64,000 nt of DNA from JBBDQZ01 sp040905705 (GTDB lineage: Bacteria > Bacteroidota > Rhodothermia > Balneolales > Natronogracilivirgulaceae). The notes beneath the pieces were generated by a model that was not told where the DNA came from, made no database searches, and saw nothing but the letters and a program-made list of their open reading frames with translations. Location: NCBI GenBank assembly GCA_040905705.1, contig JBBDQZ010000062.1, positions 1-64,000 of the forward strand, given 5' to 3'. This document shows positions 25,867 to 35,334 of the stretch, one piece after another (positions within the stretch are counted from its first letter, which is position 1; each line of letters begins with the position of its first letter). The position numbers were made by a program, and so were the translations under genes.

Positions 25867-27123
25867 ATGATGCAAACTGCAAACGAAATTACCAGAGAAA
25901 TCATTCTTCTAAAAATATCGGGGGAAGATAAACCCGGAGTTACCGCTCCGATTACAGAGGTACTGGCTTCCCATGAAGTTCATGTTCTCGATATCGGTCA
26001 GGCAGTAATCCACAATGCACTTTCTCTGGGCATTCTCATCGAAATTCCTGATCATAAAAATGCATCAGATGTGTTGCGGGATGTCCTGTTTCGTGCACAT
26101 CAGCTCGAATTGCAAGTTCGCTATGATACGATCCCGGAATATAAATACGAAAGCTGGGTTGCCAATCAGGGAAAGATGCGATATATCGTTACACTTCTCG
26201 GGAAAAAACTGAGTGCACGCCAATTGGCGGATTTGAGCCGGATTATTTATGAAGAAGGATTAAACATTGACAAAATCCAGCGGTTGACCGGCCGGATTTC
26301 TCTCAAGGAGTTACATCACTCTCAAAATGCATGTGTCGAGTTCTCCATTCGGGGCATGCCTGAAAATAGCCAGCAGTTTCGGGCGAAGCTGTTTGACTTT
26401 GGCAATAATAACGATGTGGATGTTTCTTTTCAACTTGATAGTGTTTATCGCCGGATCCGTCGTCTTGTGGTATTCGATATGGATTCTACGCTGATCAATA
26501 CGGAGGTGATCGATGAGCTGGCTAAAGCTGTGGGTGTGGGAGAGCAAGTTGCCGGGATAACGGAACAGGCTATGAGGGGAGAGATTGGTTTCGATGAAAG
26601 CTTTCGTAAAAGGGTTGCATTACTCAAGGGATTGGATGAATCGGTATTGAAAAAGATTGCGGCCCGACTTCCACTTAATGAAGGAGCTGAGCGGGTGACC
26701 AATATATTGAGAAGCCTGGGATTCAAGACGGCTATATTGTCCGGTGGATTTACTTATTTTGGATATGAACTTCAAAAGAGATTGAAGATTGATTATGTGT
26801 ATGCCAACGAGCTTGATATTCGTAATGGCAAGGTCACCGGCAAAGTGGCCGGCCGTATTGTCAACGGAAAGAGAAAAGCTGAATTATTACATGAAATTGC
26901 CCGTAAGGAGGGTATTCACCTGGAGCAGGTGATTGCCGTTGGAGATGGAGCCAACGATCTTCCTATGATTAATGAGGCCGGGCTGGGTATCGCTTTCCGG
27001 GCCAAGCCTATGGTTCGTGAACAAAGTCGACAGACCCTTACTCATACCGGGCTTGACGGCATTCTTTATTTATTGGGGATGAGAGATCGCGATATCATGA
27101 ATGAAAAATTGGTGAAAGTATGA
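25867..27123 (+). CDS. serB: Phosphoserine phosphatase with N-terminal ACT domains
   Basis: 418 residues. Two ACT-like regulatory domains (about 10-85 and 103-180; first contains GEDKPGVTAPITEVLASH) precede the HAD phosphatase: VVFDMDSTLI (nucleophile D204, acid/base D206), SGGFTYFG, and GDGANDLPMI near the C-terminus. Dephosphorylates phosphoserine in the last step of serine synthesis. Same layout as mycobacterial SerB2. The start is one of two adjacent ATG codons. Confidence 0.95.
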   Translation: MMQTANEITREIILLKISGEDKPGVTAPITEVLASHEVHVLDIGQAVIHNALSLGILIEIPDHKNASDVLRDVLFRAHQLELQVRYDTIPEYKYESWVANQGKMRYIVTLLGKKLSARQLADLSRIIYEEGLNIDKIQRLTGRISLKELHHSQNACVEFSIRGMPENSQQFRAKLFDFGNNNDVDVSFQLDSVYRRIRRLVVFDMDSTLINTEVIDELAKAVGVGEQVAGITEQAMRGEIGFDESFRKRVALLKGLDESVLKKIAARLPLNEGAERVTNILRSLGFKTAILSGGFTYFGYELQKRLKIDYVYANELDIRNGKVTGKVAGRIVNGKRKAELLHEIARKEGIHLEQVIAVGDGANDLPMINEAGLGIAFRAKPMVREQSRQTLTHTGLDGILYLLGMRDRDIMNEKLVKV

Positions 27124-27191
27124 TCATGGCCGACTACATCAGATATCATCTGCCGGATGGTAATTACATTATTTTTAAAATCTAAACCGAC

Positions 27192-28160
27192 GTGAATCTG
27201 ATATCAGATATTAAAGTTCGCCTGAAGAAGTTGTACGGGGATCCCCGGACGAAGAAGGTACAACACCTGTTACAACGATTGATCGCGCTGGTCATTATCG
27301 GGTTGATTTTGCATCAGCTCATGGCTATTGGCTGGCGGAATGTGTTGCAGTCTCTTCCGACTCATCCGTTGTTTTATGTACTGTTTGTGGTAATGTATAT
27401 AGAACTGCCTGTTGCGGAGATATTTATTTACAGGCAGGTTTGGCCGATTGGGAAATGGGAAGGATTCAAAGCGTTTTTGACAAAGCGGGTTTACAATCAC
27501 GAGGTAATGGGATACTCCGGTGAATTCTACCTGTTTCTTTGGGGAAGAAAACGGGTGGACAAAGACGATAAGACAATTTTCAAAAATGTCAGAGATAACG
27601 CAATCATATCTTCGGTTACATCCAACCTTGTTGCGGTCATACTTTTATCCACCTTGCTCTATACAGGTAAAATTGAAGTATTACATCTGATAGACGAAAA
27701 GATCGCTTTATATATCGGCGCAGGGATCGTTGTGCTTGTTGTTCTTACGTTTATTATCATACAGTTTCGGCAGTATCTGTTTGAATTGCCGGCAAGAAAA
27801 GCGGTGGTGGTTTTTTCGATCTATCTGTTCCGATTTCTTATTCATCACTCTGCCATGATGATCATGTGGCTCATTGTCATTCCGGGTATACCGCTTTCCG
27901 TCTGGTTTACGTTTCTGGCTATTTTTATAGTGGTCAATCGAATTCCCTTTATCCCGAGTAAAGACCTTGTCTTTATGTGGGCCGGTATTGAGTTTGCTCG
28001 AGGACTTGAAGTGGCCGTTGCTTCGGTTGCCGGGATGCTTCTTGTTTACAGTGCTCTTAAAAAAGTGACGAATCTTGTACTGTATCTGTTGATCTCATAT
28101 TACGGTAATGATTCCCAAACGGAGCAGGTCATGGGAGGGGGTAATCGTTCTGCCTCGTAA
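27192..28160 (+). CDS. Polytopic membrane protein of unknown function
   Basis: 322 residues from GTG 27192 with about eight hydrophobic segments (near 26-47, 58-78, 135-156, 168-190, 200-222, 226-250, 270-290, 296-312). Its layout distantly recalls the UPF0104/LPG-synthase membrane region, but I see no decisive motif. It follows serB by 68 bases on the same strand and may be cotranscribed. No function assigned. Confidence 0.7.
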   Translation: MNLISDIKVRLKKLYGDPRTKKVQHLLQRLIALVIIGLILHQLMAIGWRNVLQSLPTHPLFYVLFVVMYIELPVAEIFIYRQVWPIGKWEGFKAFLTKRVYNHEVMGYSGEFYLFLWGRKRVDKDDKTIFKNVRDNAIISSVTSNLVAVILLSTLLYTGKIEVLHLIDEKIALYIGAGIVVLVVLTFIIIQFRQYLFELPARKAVVVFSIYLFRFLIHHSAMMIMWLIVIPGIPLSVWFTFLAIFIVVNRIPFIPSKDLVFMWAGIEFARGLEVAVASVAGMLLVYSALKKVTNLVLYLLISYYGNDSQTEQVMGGGNRSAS

Positions 28161-28285
28161 CAGATTCCGGATATGGTTATTAATGATTAATCAGGTTCGG
28201 AAAGATAGCCATGTGGTTTTCCCACCAGGCATGCGGAGATGCTATGTGGCCTGTCTCTGCCTATGGGCACACAAATTACCATGAC

Positions 28286-28313
28286 ATGAAATCTCAGAAG
28301 TATGAGATTTCAT
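28286..28313. terminator. Hairpin at the convergent 3' ends, possible terminator
   Basis: ATGAAATCTCA (28286-28296) and TGAGATTTCAT (28303-28313) form an eleven-base-pair perfect stem with a six-base loop. It overlaps the last codons and the stop of the amylosucrase-like gene. No T run follows on either strand, so it may protect the 3' end or act as a weak bidirectional terminator. The rest of the gap 28161-28285 shows nothing further. Confidence 0.4.
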
Positions 28314-30627
28314 CACCGCTTTTCATCCAGTATTTGTCCGGGGACCATTCCAGGATTTGCCCATTGCGTTTCTTTACCCATTGAAACTCAAAATAAGTGT
28401 TGGCAGGTAATTTAATCTGAATTTCCCAGGTTGGATAGGATGCCGGGTCCAAAGGGCCGATTGCTTTTTGTGGATTCCAATTCCCGAGTTCAGGAATATT
28501 GCCAATCACATAGACCTGTTCTCCGAACTCAGTTTCAACAAGCACATCTATGATGGTGTTTTCAGCTTCCGGGGAGGGCTTGTCTTTGGTATCCGTCAAC
28601 CAGTAAAAACCATATGGCTCCATTACTACTTCCTCGAAGCTGAAATCAAGTACCCGCCCTGAGTAAAGATCCTGGAAAAAGCGGTAATGCCACTCTTCCG
28701 GGAGTATGCTGATCGGTATATGCACGGGTTTCCGTGAGAAATTTGACAGGAAAAGCACACGCTGTTTTTCCCCGACCCGCTCGAAACAAAAGATCGAATC
28801 AATATCGAGGATCACGATGCGGTCGTGCGATAAACCGTGAATAGCCGAAGTATTCTTGCGAGCTTTGACAAGCTTCTGATACGCTGAAAAAATGCGATGC
28901 TCGATTGTTCCGGGGGTATTGCGAAGATTCACTTTGTTCCAGTCCATAGATGGACGGTGTACCCAGCGATTGTCCCTCATTTTTAATGGATTGGACAGAT
29001 ATCCGTAATCATTGGTCTGGCCGATTTCATCTCCCAGATATATAATAGGAATACCATTCCAGCTGAAGATAATATTATTGAGAAGCAGGGTTCTCTGGAT
29101 GGCATCATCGACTCCGAGGTCATCAGCCTCAACCAATGCTTTTTTCAGGCCCGAAAGAGCTGAAGTCGTCCCCGACACACGTGCTTCATTGGAAAAGTAA
29201 TCTCTCTGAAATGCGTAACCTTCAGCGTAACTGTCGGCAATTTTTCCCGTAAAGAAATCCGTGCAAAACATTCGGGTATCGTGTCCATTTTGATGAACCA
29301 ATTCTGCAAATGCATCTGCAATGCCCCATCCGATATCATCGTGGCAACGAATATAGTTGATCCATGTGCTTTGTTGAGGTGCACCAGGAAGGTTACGAAG
29401 AGAAGTACGAAGCAAATGTGTATTTTCTGAGGCCAGTGCATGCCAAAGGTGACTCATCAGGGTGGCGTTATAGGCCAGGTCACACTCTTTGCCCTCGAAT
29501 CCTCCGACTCCAAGGTATCGAACAATCTCTTTCGGGCCCACAATGGCTTCTGCTTTGAACAGAACTCCCGGTGATACGATGCGAAGCAGCGCCCGGTATG
29601 CCCGAAGAATGTGATGTGCTTCTTCCTGATTCTGGCAATGGGTACCCATCTTCTTCCATAGGTAGGGAACAGCGTCCAGTCTCAGGCAATCCGTTCCGGT
29701 ATTGATTAAATGAATCATTTCGTCAAGCATGGCGTGAAACACATCCGGATTGGCATAATTCAGATCCCATTGGAATTCATAGAAGGTAGTCCATACCCAT
29801 TTGTTGATCTGTGGATAGTAACTGAAATTTCCGGGTGCAAAATCCGGAAATACTTCGATCAGGTGTTTTTCATACTGGTCGGGAATGGTGCGATCGTCGA
29901 ACATGAGATAAAATTTTTGATAGCGCTGGTGTCCACTCATTGCCGCCTGAGCCCATCCATGTTCTTTAGCCGTGTGATTCATAACAAAATCGAGGACAAG
30001 GTTAATGCCTTCATGATGCAGCATGCGTGACAGTTTTCGCAAGTCATCATAAGAACCCAGCCTTTTGTCTACATCCCGGAAATTCTGTATGGCATAACCC
30101 CCGTCATTCAGTCCGTCACGCGGTCGCAGCAGGGGCATCAGATGCAAGAAATTAATTCCCAATTCTTTGAGATATGGAATTTTATCCCGCAGATTTTTCA
30201 AATTACCGGCGAACAGGTCTACATACAATACACCGCCTACCAGTTTTTCACTTTGAAACCAGTTTTTATCATTCTCCCGCTTGATGTCAAGTTGGATCAT
30301 ATCCAATTTGCGGTCCTTCAATCCCTGGATAATCGAGTTAAAAAGCCGTATGATCCATCGCTGCTGTTCATAATCGTCACCGTATATCGATACATAAAAT
30401 CGCCAGAAATCATCGAAATGATTAAGAATTCTCTGTTTAAGAAAGGGATACCGACGGTAGTGTGACTCGTATCGTTCGATAAGATCCTGTTTCATCATTG
30501 CTTTCCGATCTCCCTTCTCCCAAGCCTTCCGGGAAATATTAAGAGGGATGTATTGTGAAACAGATCTGGGATTCCAGGTTTTCAAAGCCATAAGAAATAC
30601 GTAAAACAATCCAATTAGCTGGTTCAA
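28294..30627 (-). CDS. Amylosucrase-like GH13 enzyme with C-terminal CBM20
   Basis: 777 residues. N-terminal helical domain (to about 125), GH13 barrel with LDFVMNHTAKEHGW (region I), TDCLRLDAV (nucleophile D318), LFKAEAIVGP (acid/base E360) and RCHDDIGW (transition-state D430), as in amylosucrases, which build or remodel alpha-1,4-glucan from sucrose. Residues about 680-777 form a CBM20-like starch-binding domain (VYVIGNIPELGNWNP, FEFQWVKKRNGQILEW), absent from the 636-residue Neisseria enzyme. The first 15 residues are hydrophobic; a start at Met44/45 is also possible. Other GH13 activities (alpha-glucosidase, trehalose synthase-like) cannot be excluded. Confidence 0.85.
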   Translation of the reverse strand: MNQLIGLFYVFLMALKTWNPRSVSQYIPLNISRKAWEKGDRKAMMKQDLIERYESHYRRYPFLKQRILNHFDDFWRFYVSIYGDDYEQQRWIIRLFNSIIQGLKDRKLDMIQLDIKRENDKNWFQSEKLVGGVLYVDLFAGNLKNLRDKIPYLKELGINFLHLMPLLRPRDGLNDGGYAIQNFRDVDKRLGSYDDLRKLSRMLHHEGINLVLDFVMNHTAKEHGWAQAAMSGHQRYQKFYLMFDDRTIPDQYEKHLIEVFPDFAPGNFSYYPQINKWVWTTFYEFQWDLNYANPDVFHAMLDEMIHLINTGTDCLRLDAVPYLWKKMGTHCQNQEEAHHILRAYRALLRIVSPGVLFKAEAIVGPKEIVRYLGVGGFEGKECDLAYNATLMSHLWHALASENTHLLRTSLRNLPGAPQQSTWINYIRCHDDIGWGIADAFAELVHQNGHDTRMFCTDFFTGKIADSYAEGYAFQRDYFSNEARVSGTTSALSGLKKALVEADDLGVDDAIQRTLLLNNIIFSWNGIPIIYLGDEIGQTNDYGYLSNPLKMRDNRWVHRPSMDWNKVNLRNTPGTIEHRIFSAYQKLVKARKNTSAIHGLSHDRIVILDIDSIFCFERVGEKQRVLFLSNFSRKPVHIPISILPEEWHYRFFQDLYSGRVLDFSFEEVVMEPYGFYWLTDTKDKPSPEAENTIIDVLVETEFGEQVYVIGNIPELGNWNPQKAIGPLDPASYPTWEIQIKLPANTYFEFQWVKKRNGQILEWSPDKYWMKSGDEISYF

Positions 30628-30684
30628 ACGGTAATTGAAATTGCAAAACTACGGAATTAAAACAAATATTCGAGCAACGAATTG

Positions 30685-30717
30685 TATTGGTATGAATTGC
30701 AGCTGGTTATACCAATA
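30685..30717. promoter_or_regulatory. Inverted repeat upstream of the amylosucrase-like gene
   Basis: TATTGGTAT (30685-30693) and ATACCAATA (30709-30717) form a perfect nine-base-pair palindrome with a 15-base spacer, 58 bases upstream of the minus-strand start at 30627. Position suggests an operator. Its half-site is like that at 8126-8150. Confidence 0.35.
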
Positions 30718-30801
30718 TTGTTATTTTCCCGGCTTTTCCTCAACCCTGTTTCTATGGGGAGGCAGAACGTAATCTGTGATAATTATTAAACTTATTGGCA
30801 A

Positions 30802-31872
30802 CTAAGCAGGATTGACAGGAGGGAAAAATATAGAAAATGAAATCCCTTCCGCCTTACTGTTTTTTGTCAGAAAAACCGATGCGCCGATCTGTTTTGCCAA
30901 CAGGTGAGCACATGTCAGCCCTACACCTGCATTCTGGGCCTTATTGGTTATAAAAGGTAAAAAAAGATGACATTTTATATATTCCGGAATGGGATTCCCG
31001 AAATTGGTAATAGTAATTTGCCGGTTTGATTCCAGGTCGATAATGATTTCTCTGTTTTTTCCCGACGTATGCTCAAGTGCATTATCGATCAATATAGTTA
31101 GAAGCGTTTTTAGTTGACGTTGATTGGATGGGATCCAGTGTTTACGACTGGATTTATTCAGAATGATTCTTTTCTGAATGCTAAGGTCCAGGCCAGTTAT
31201 TACATCCTGTACTACATTCGGCAGATGCAGGGTTTCCGGTTCTGAACGAATCCCTATTGAGTGCAAAAGTTCCAGTTCATTCAGTATGGTATTGAATTGG
31301 CTTATCCCATCACTCAGCCTGCTTAGGCGTCGCTGATGTGGTTCCAAATCAATTGAATCGAGAAGCATGTCCAGATACCCTTGCATACCGGTCACTGGAG
31401 AGCGTAAACGATGCAATACAATAGCAACCATATCTTTGGCAGATCGGATCTGTTTGCCGTCAGGCAACGCGGGATGATGTTGAAGGGAGATCATGTTTAA
31501 ATGGGATCCATCCCATTTAATCGGGGTTTTTGTAATCACAAGCCATTGGTTGTTGAAATAGGCAAGCCGGGTTTGATCCTCCAGGATTTTTTCACCCAAA
31601 ACAACTTGTTGTAATGGACGGTCAATGACACTTTCATCATGACACCCGGCTATTGCGGCCGTATTGGCAATCAGAATATGATCATTACGGTTCTCGGTAA
31701 TAAACACCGGATAGTCCAAATCATTCATTAATGGCAAGAAAATGGTTGCCGGGTATTCTGGTTGAAAATGAAAATGTTCAGACAGTTGGGGGTTGTTGCT
31801 GTCAGATATATCCGGGCACATCGTGTTAATGCAGGTTTGCATAAGACGGGAACGCCGAGTGGTACCGTTCAT
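30802..31872 (-). CDS. Sensor histidine kinase, cytoplasmic, divergent from the flagellar operon
   Basis: 356 residues without membrane segments. A PAS-like domain (about 45-130, DYPVFITENRNDHILIANTAA) is followed by the phosphoacceptor helix IVLHRLRSPVTGMQGYLDML (H154) and a HATPase with N box LTILIDNALEHT and G box NAGVGLTCAHLLAKQIG. A soluble PAS-kinase next to a sigma-54 promoter recalls NtrB/FlrB/FlgS-type kinases that activate flagellar genes through an enhancer-binding partner. That partner is not in the window, so this role is inferred from position only. Confidence 0.85.
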   Translation of the reverse strand: MNGTTRRSRLMQTCINTMCPDISDSNNPQLSEHFHFQPEYPATIFLPLMNDLDYPVFITENRNDHILIANTAAIAGCHDESVIDRPLQQVVLGEKILEDQTRLAYFNNQWLVITKTPIKWDGSHLNMISLQHHPALPDGKQIRSAKDMVAIVLHRLRSPVTGMQGYLDMLLDSIDLEPHQRRLSRLSDGISQFNTILNELELLHSIGIRSEPETLHLPNVVQDVITGLDLSIQKRIILNKSSRKHWIPSNQRQLKTLLTILIDNALEHTSGKNREIIIDLESNRQITITNFGNPIPEYIKCHLFLPFITNKAQNAGVGLTCAHLLAKQIGASVFLTKNSKAEGISFSIFFPPVNPA

Positions 31873-32065
31873 AATAGTATTGGTTCGGGTTATATTCTCT
31901 GGCTTGAATAAAACATTATCATCATAGGTATACTTATCAGCTATTTCATTGGAATCTTAAATACTATTTTTGAAGTGGAAAAAATTGCCGTAAATACGCC
32001 CATTTTACCTATATCAAGAGTCAACGATCGACTTTGTCCACGGAAGAAAAACCGGTAGAATGAAA

Positions 32066-32081
32066 TGGCACAGGTATTGCT
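32066..32081 (+). promoter_or_regulatory. Sigma-54 promoter of the flgB operon
   Basis: TGGCACAGGTATTGCT matches the -24/-12 consensus TGGCAC-N5-TTGCW at every position, with ten bases between the GG (67-68) and the GC (79-80). Predicted transcript start near 32092, 33 bases before the flgB start. The sequence GTCAACGATCGAC at 32021-32033 upstream may belong to a regulator site; that is a guess. Sigma-54 control of early flagellar operons is known in many bacteria. Confidence 0.85.
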
Positions 32082-32124
32082 GTAAACGTCGTTGTTGTCA
32101 TTGACTCTCAAAATGGTGGACCCA

Positions 32125-32469
32125 ATGAAACTTATCGACACGGATCATTCGATGTTGCTGAACAGGGCGATGGATGCTCTTTCACTGCGCCAGCGAATTA
32201 CATCGGCCAACATTGCCAATCTGGATACTCCCGGATTCAAAAAACTCGAGGTTCGATTCGAAGATGAATTGAGGCGAATCCAGGATAAAGAAGGCGTGAA
32301 GGGTATGAAGGAAGTATCACCGGAAATTGTAGAAACCGGCCAACAACCGGTGTTGGAAGATGAGCTGATCGAAATGGCGGATACGCAGATACGGGTTAAT
32401 GTGATCACTCGTTCGCTTCGTCACCACTTTGATATGGTGCGGTCGGGAATTACCGGAATCAACAGGTAA
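32125..32469 (+). CDS. flgB: Flagellar basal-body rod protein FlgB
   Basis: 114 residues from ATG 32125, chosen because GGTGGA lies five bases upstream and the predicted transcript starts near 32092; ATG 32113 is an alternative. Contains the rod motif LRQRITSANIANLDTPGFKK and the C-terminal VITRSLRHHFDMVRSGITG helix. FlgB is a proximal rod subunit exported by the flagellar type III apparatus. First gene of the long plus-strand operon. Confidence 0.95.
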   Translation: MKLIDTDHSMLLNRAMDALSLRQRITSANIANLDTPGFKKLEVRFEDELRRIQDKEGVKGMKEVSPEIVETGQQPVLEDELIEMADTQIRVNVITRSLRHHFDMVRSGITGINR

Positions 32470-32523
32470 CTCCCGGACATAAACCTTAAACAGGACCCAT
32501 AAATAAAATAGCTATTAATTGTT

Positions 32524-33015
32524 ATGCTGCCGGATCGAATTTTTTCATCATTTCAAACCGCTTCGCAAGGATTGTCTGTCCAACGCGAAAAAATTGCCGC
32601 TGCGACCCGGAATATTGCCAATGCGAATACATCGGCTCCGGCGGGTTCTTCGAATGTCTATCGTCTGCAGTCCGTGCAGACAAGCATGGGTAATCGCATG
32701 GATTTCCAGCGCATGCTACTTGATAATGTCTCATCTCTGCGTCAGACCCATGAAAGGCATTTTCCCGCGTCAGGAATGTCCGAATCGTCGGAAAATCATT
32801 TGGGGCCACTTGCGCAAATTGTTGAAACAGAGCATTTCCGGTTTGAGTTTGACCCGAACCATCCTGATGCAGATGAAAACGGCATGGTACGTTACCCTGA
32901 TGTAAATCTGATCAGTGAGATGATGCGTATGGTGAGTGCCAACCGATTGTATGAAGCGAACCTTAGTGCAATCGAAGCTGAGAAACAAATAATTAAACGA
33001 TCACTTGAAATTTAG
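32524..33015 (+). CDS. flgC: Flagellar basal-body rod protein FlgC
   Basis: 163 residues. N-terminal helix with ATRNIANANTSAPAG, the rod consensus with a less usual T-S-A-P in place of T-x-G-Y, and the C-terminal FlgC signature YPDVNLISEMMRMVSANRLYEANLSAIEA. Proximal rod subunit. Slightly longer than the usual 135-150 residues. Confidence 0.95.
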   Translation: MLPDRIFSSFQTASQGLSVQREKIAAATRNIANANTSAPAGSSNVYRLQSVQTSMGNRMDFQRMLLDNVSSLRQTHERHFPASGMSESSENHLGPLAQIVETEHFRFEFDPNHPDADENGMVRYPDVNLISEMMRMVSANRLYEANLSAIEAEKQIIKRSLEI

Positions 33016-33023
33016 ATCGAACT

Positions 33024-33302
33024 ATGGACTCTATTTCTCTTAATATTACTCAACCCCGGAACGATACCATGCCATCACGGGGCCATGTCCATCAATCCCG
33101 TGAAACCCCGGAAGTTACTCAAAGTAACTTATTGAGAAAAACGGCTGAGTTGGAAAGCCAGCCTTCACTTAGCGGTGACGAAACCCGCATGATTCGCCGG
33201 GAATTTACCAATACCGGACATCTTGAATTTTACAATTCCAGCGGGGAGTCAAAGCAGCAACTGGTTGCCGGCCGTGGACAAAATCTGGATACAAAAATTT
33301 AA
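33024..33302 (+). CDS. Small protein between flgC and fliE
   Basis: 92 residues, polar, no signal peptide or membrane segment. ATG eight bases after the flgC stop. The C-terminal half (RREFTNTGHLEFYNSSGESKQQLVAG) has a predicted beta pattern with a G-H-L-E-F-Y core; the N-terminal half looks disordered. It has the same codon style and spacing as its neighbours, which supports a real gene. It may be a FlaG-like or chaperone-like accessory; I do not recognise the family. Confidence 0.65.
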   Translation: MDSISLNITQPRNDTMPSRGHVHQSRETPEVTQSNLLRKTAELESQPSLSGDETRMIRREFTNTGHLEFYNSSGESKQQLVAGRGQNLDTKI

Positions 33303-33346
33303 TTCACAGAAACCCATATTCTAAAATCCCCAAAGGAGCAAGACTA

Positions 33347-33658
33347 ATGAATGATCTGACAGAGATCAAGGGCATTCAAAATCCACGTGAAGTGGAAATA
33401 ACGCCGCACAAACTGAAGACGCGTATCCCGGATCCCCAGTACTCATTTGCTGATATGCTTTCAAATGCAGTGAATACGGTAGATCAAACAATGAAAGCTT
33501 CAGAGCAAAGTGTTCAGGATTTTGCCTCAGGTAAAACAGATAATGTTCATGATGTCATGATCAATTTGCAACAGGCTCAGATCAGTTTTCAGATGATGGT
33601 CGAAATTCGCAACAAAGCGATTGAGGCTTATCAGGAAATCAGCCGGATGCAAATTTAG
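33347..33658 (+). CDS. fliE: Hook-basal body complex protein FliE
   Basis: 103 residues. The C-terminal half carries the family signature: DFASGKTDNVHDVMINLQQAQ then FQMMVEIRNKAIEAYQEI. FliE joins the MS ring to the rod and is an early export substrate. Good Shine-Dalgarno AAAGGAGC. Confidence 0.96.
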   Translation: MNDLTEIKGIQNPREVEITPHKLKTRIPDPQYSFADMLSNAVNTVDQTMKASEQSVQDFASGKTDNVHDVMINLQQAQISFQMMVEIRNKAIEAYQEISRMQI

Positions 33659-33669
33659 AATTGTAAACT

Positions 33670-35328
33670 ATGGGACGATTTACCGAGTCTGTGAGATCCT
33701 TTTTCGAACCGTTAAGTTCGGCACAGCGAATGATATTCGGTTTGCTGGTTGTGGTATTATTGTCGTTTCTGGTTTCGCTCTTTTACTGGACGCTGAAACC
33801 GGACTTTACGCTACTGTTTGGTTCGCTAAACCCTGAGTCTGTTCGTGAAATAGTTGAAGATCTTGAAGGACGGGGGGTGAAATATCGCGTAGAAGACGAT
33901 GGAAGGTCCATATATGTCCACAGTGATAAAGTTCATGAAATGCGCATGCAACTGGCTTCAGTCAAATTGGTGCATGCCGAGGTGCAAGGTTATGAACTTT
34001 TTGATGCTAACGCACTTGGGATGACCGATTTCATGCAGCGCATTAATAAGAAAAGAGCGTTGGAAGGGGAGCTGTCACGTACTATTGGTAGCCTGGAACA
34101 AGTTGAGTATGCCCGGGTGCATCTGGTGCTTCCGGAAAGGTCTCCGTTCCAGGAAACTTCAGTGGAAGCCTCAGCATCCATTATCCTGAATCTCAATCGG
34201 GGGCAAAAGTTGAGCAACAACCAGGTTGAGGGGATGACACATTTGGTGGCTGGAAGTGTGGAAGGTCTTGATATCCAGTCGATCACGGTTCTGGATCAGA
34301 ACGGGAACCGTCTTACGGACGGCATGGCGGCAGATGGTAGTTTTAATTCCGGTGGATCTCATCAGATGAAATTACGTCAGAGTACGGAAAACTATCTCAC
34401 TGAACGTGGGCAAAGTATGCTGGACCGTGTGTTGGGACACGGCAACAGTATTCTACGGGTAGCAGCCGAACATGATTTTGATCGTATCGTCAGGGAATCC
34501 GATATGGTTGATCCTGACAGCCGGATTATCATTTCCGAAGAACGAAGGTCGGAATCCGTGAACGATGAAAGTTTTCAACATATACCTTTTGACGAATTCA
34601 CCCCTATGAATATGCGCGGTGAGACTGTTTTGACTACTTCACGTGATAATCAAAGCACCACTCAAACCCGTAATTACGAAGTGAACAAGGTTCGGGAGAT
34701 GTTCGAAAAACCACAGGGAGAGATCAAGAGGATAAGCGCGTCGGTTCTGTTAAATTACAAACAATCGATGCAACCGGGTGAAGATGGTGAAAATACTCTT
34801 GTTGCGGAGCCATATACCGCGCAAGAGCTTGAAGAACTTCAGGAAGTGATTCGTACAGCGCTGGGTATCCGGCCGGATCGCGGAGACGAAATTACAATTA
34901 CGCAGATTCAATTTTATGATCCGACCTTTGACGAGCAGTATAGACAGTTGATGGACCAGCCGGTTCCATGGACACATATTTTACGGTGGATATTGATTCT
35001 GGCCGCTCTCTCGGCGTTTGTCGCTTTGATTTATAATTTGTCGAAACGGCTACGTGAAGAACAGACTCCAATTTTGTTTCGTGAGTTTGATGAAAGAAAT
35101 GATCTGGACTTCCGGGGGAACAGTTACAACGAAAGTGGAGAAAGCGGGGCGGGCGAGTTTGGGGGCGAAGAAGACATTTACAATCGCAAGCTCAGTGATG
35201 TTGCACGAAAACAGATCGAGGCCAAATCATTTACAATGGATGAGATTAAATCTTTTGTCGAAAAACAACCCGACGATGCCGCCAGTGTGGCCCGTGCAAT
35301 GATGATGGCGACCCCAAAAGAGTCTTAA
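33670..35328 (+). CDS. fliF: Flagellar MS-ring protein FliF
   Basis: 552 residues. First membrane segment at about 18-40, the ring-building motifs with TLLFGSLNPESVREIVEDLE and a region containing EGELSRTIGSLEQVEYARVHLVLPE, the second membrane segment at about 438-458 (WTHILRWILILAALSAFVALI) and a C-terminal FliG-binding tail ending with MDEIKSFVEKQPDDAASV. Forms the MS ring and housing of the export gate. Eleven bases after fliE. Confidence 0.97.
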   Translation: MGRFTESVRSFFEPLSSAQRMIFGLLVVVLLSFLVSLFYWTLKPDFTLLFGSLNPESVREIVEDLEGRGVKYRVEDDGRSIYVHSDKVHEMRMQLASVKLVHAEVQGYELFDANALGMTDFMQRINKKRALEGELSRTIGSLEQVEYARVHLVLPERSPFQETSVEASASIILNLNRGQKLSNNQVEGMTHLVAGSVEGLDIQSITVLDQNGNRLTDGMAADGSFNSGGSHQMKLRQSTENYLTERGQSMLDRVLGHGNSILRVAAEHDFDRIVRESDMVDPDSRIIISEERRSESVNDESFQHIPFDEFTPMNMRGETVLTTSRDNQSTTQTRNYEVNKVREMFEKPQGEIKRISASVLLNYKQSMQPGEDGENTLVAEPYTAQELEELQEVIRTALGIRPDRGDEITITQIQFYDPTFDEQYRQLMDQPVPWTHILRWILILAALSAFVALIYNLSKRLREEQTPILFREFDERNDLDFRGNSYNESGESGAGEFGGEEDIYNRKLSDVARKQIEAKSFTMDEIKSFVEKQPDDAASVARAMMMATPKES

Positions 35329-35334
35329 AGAAAC

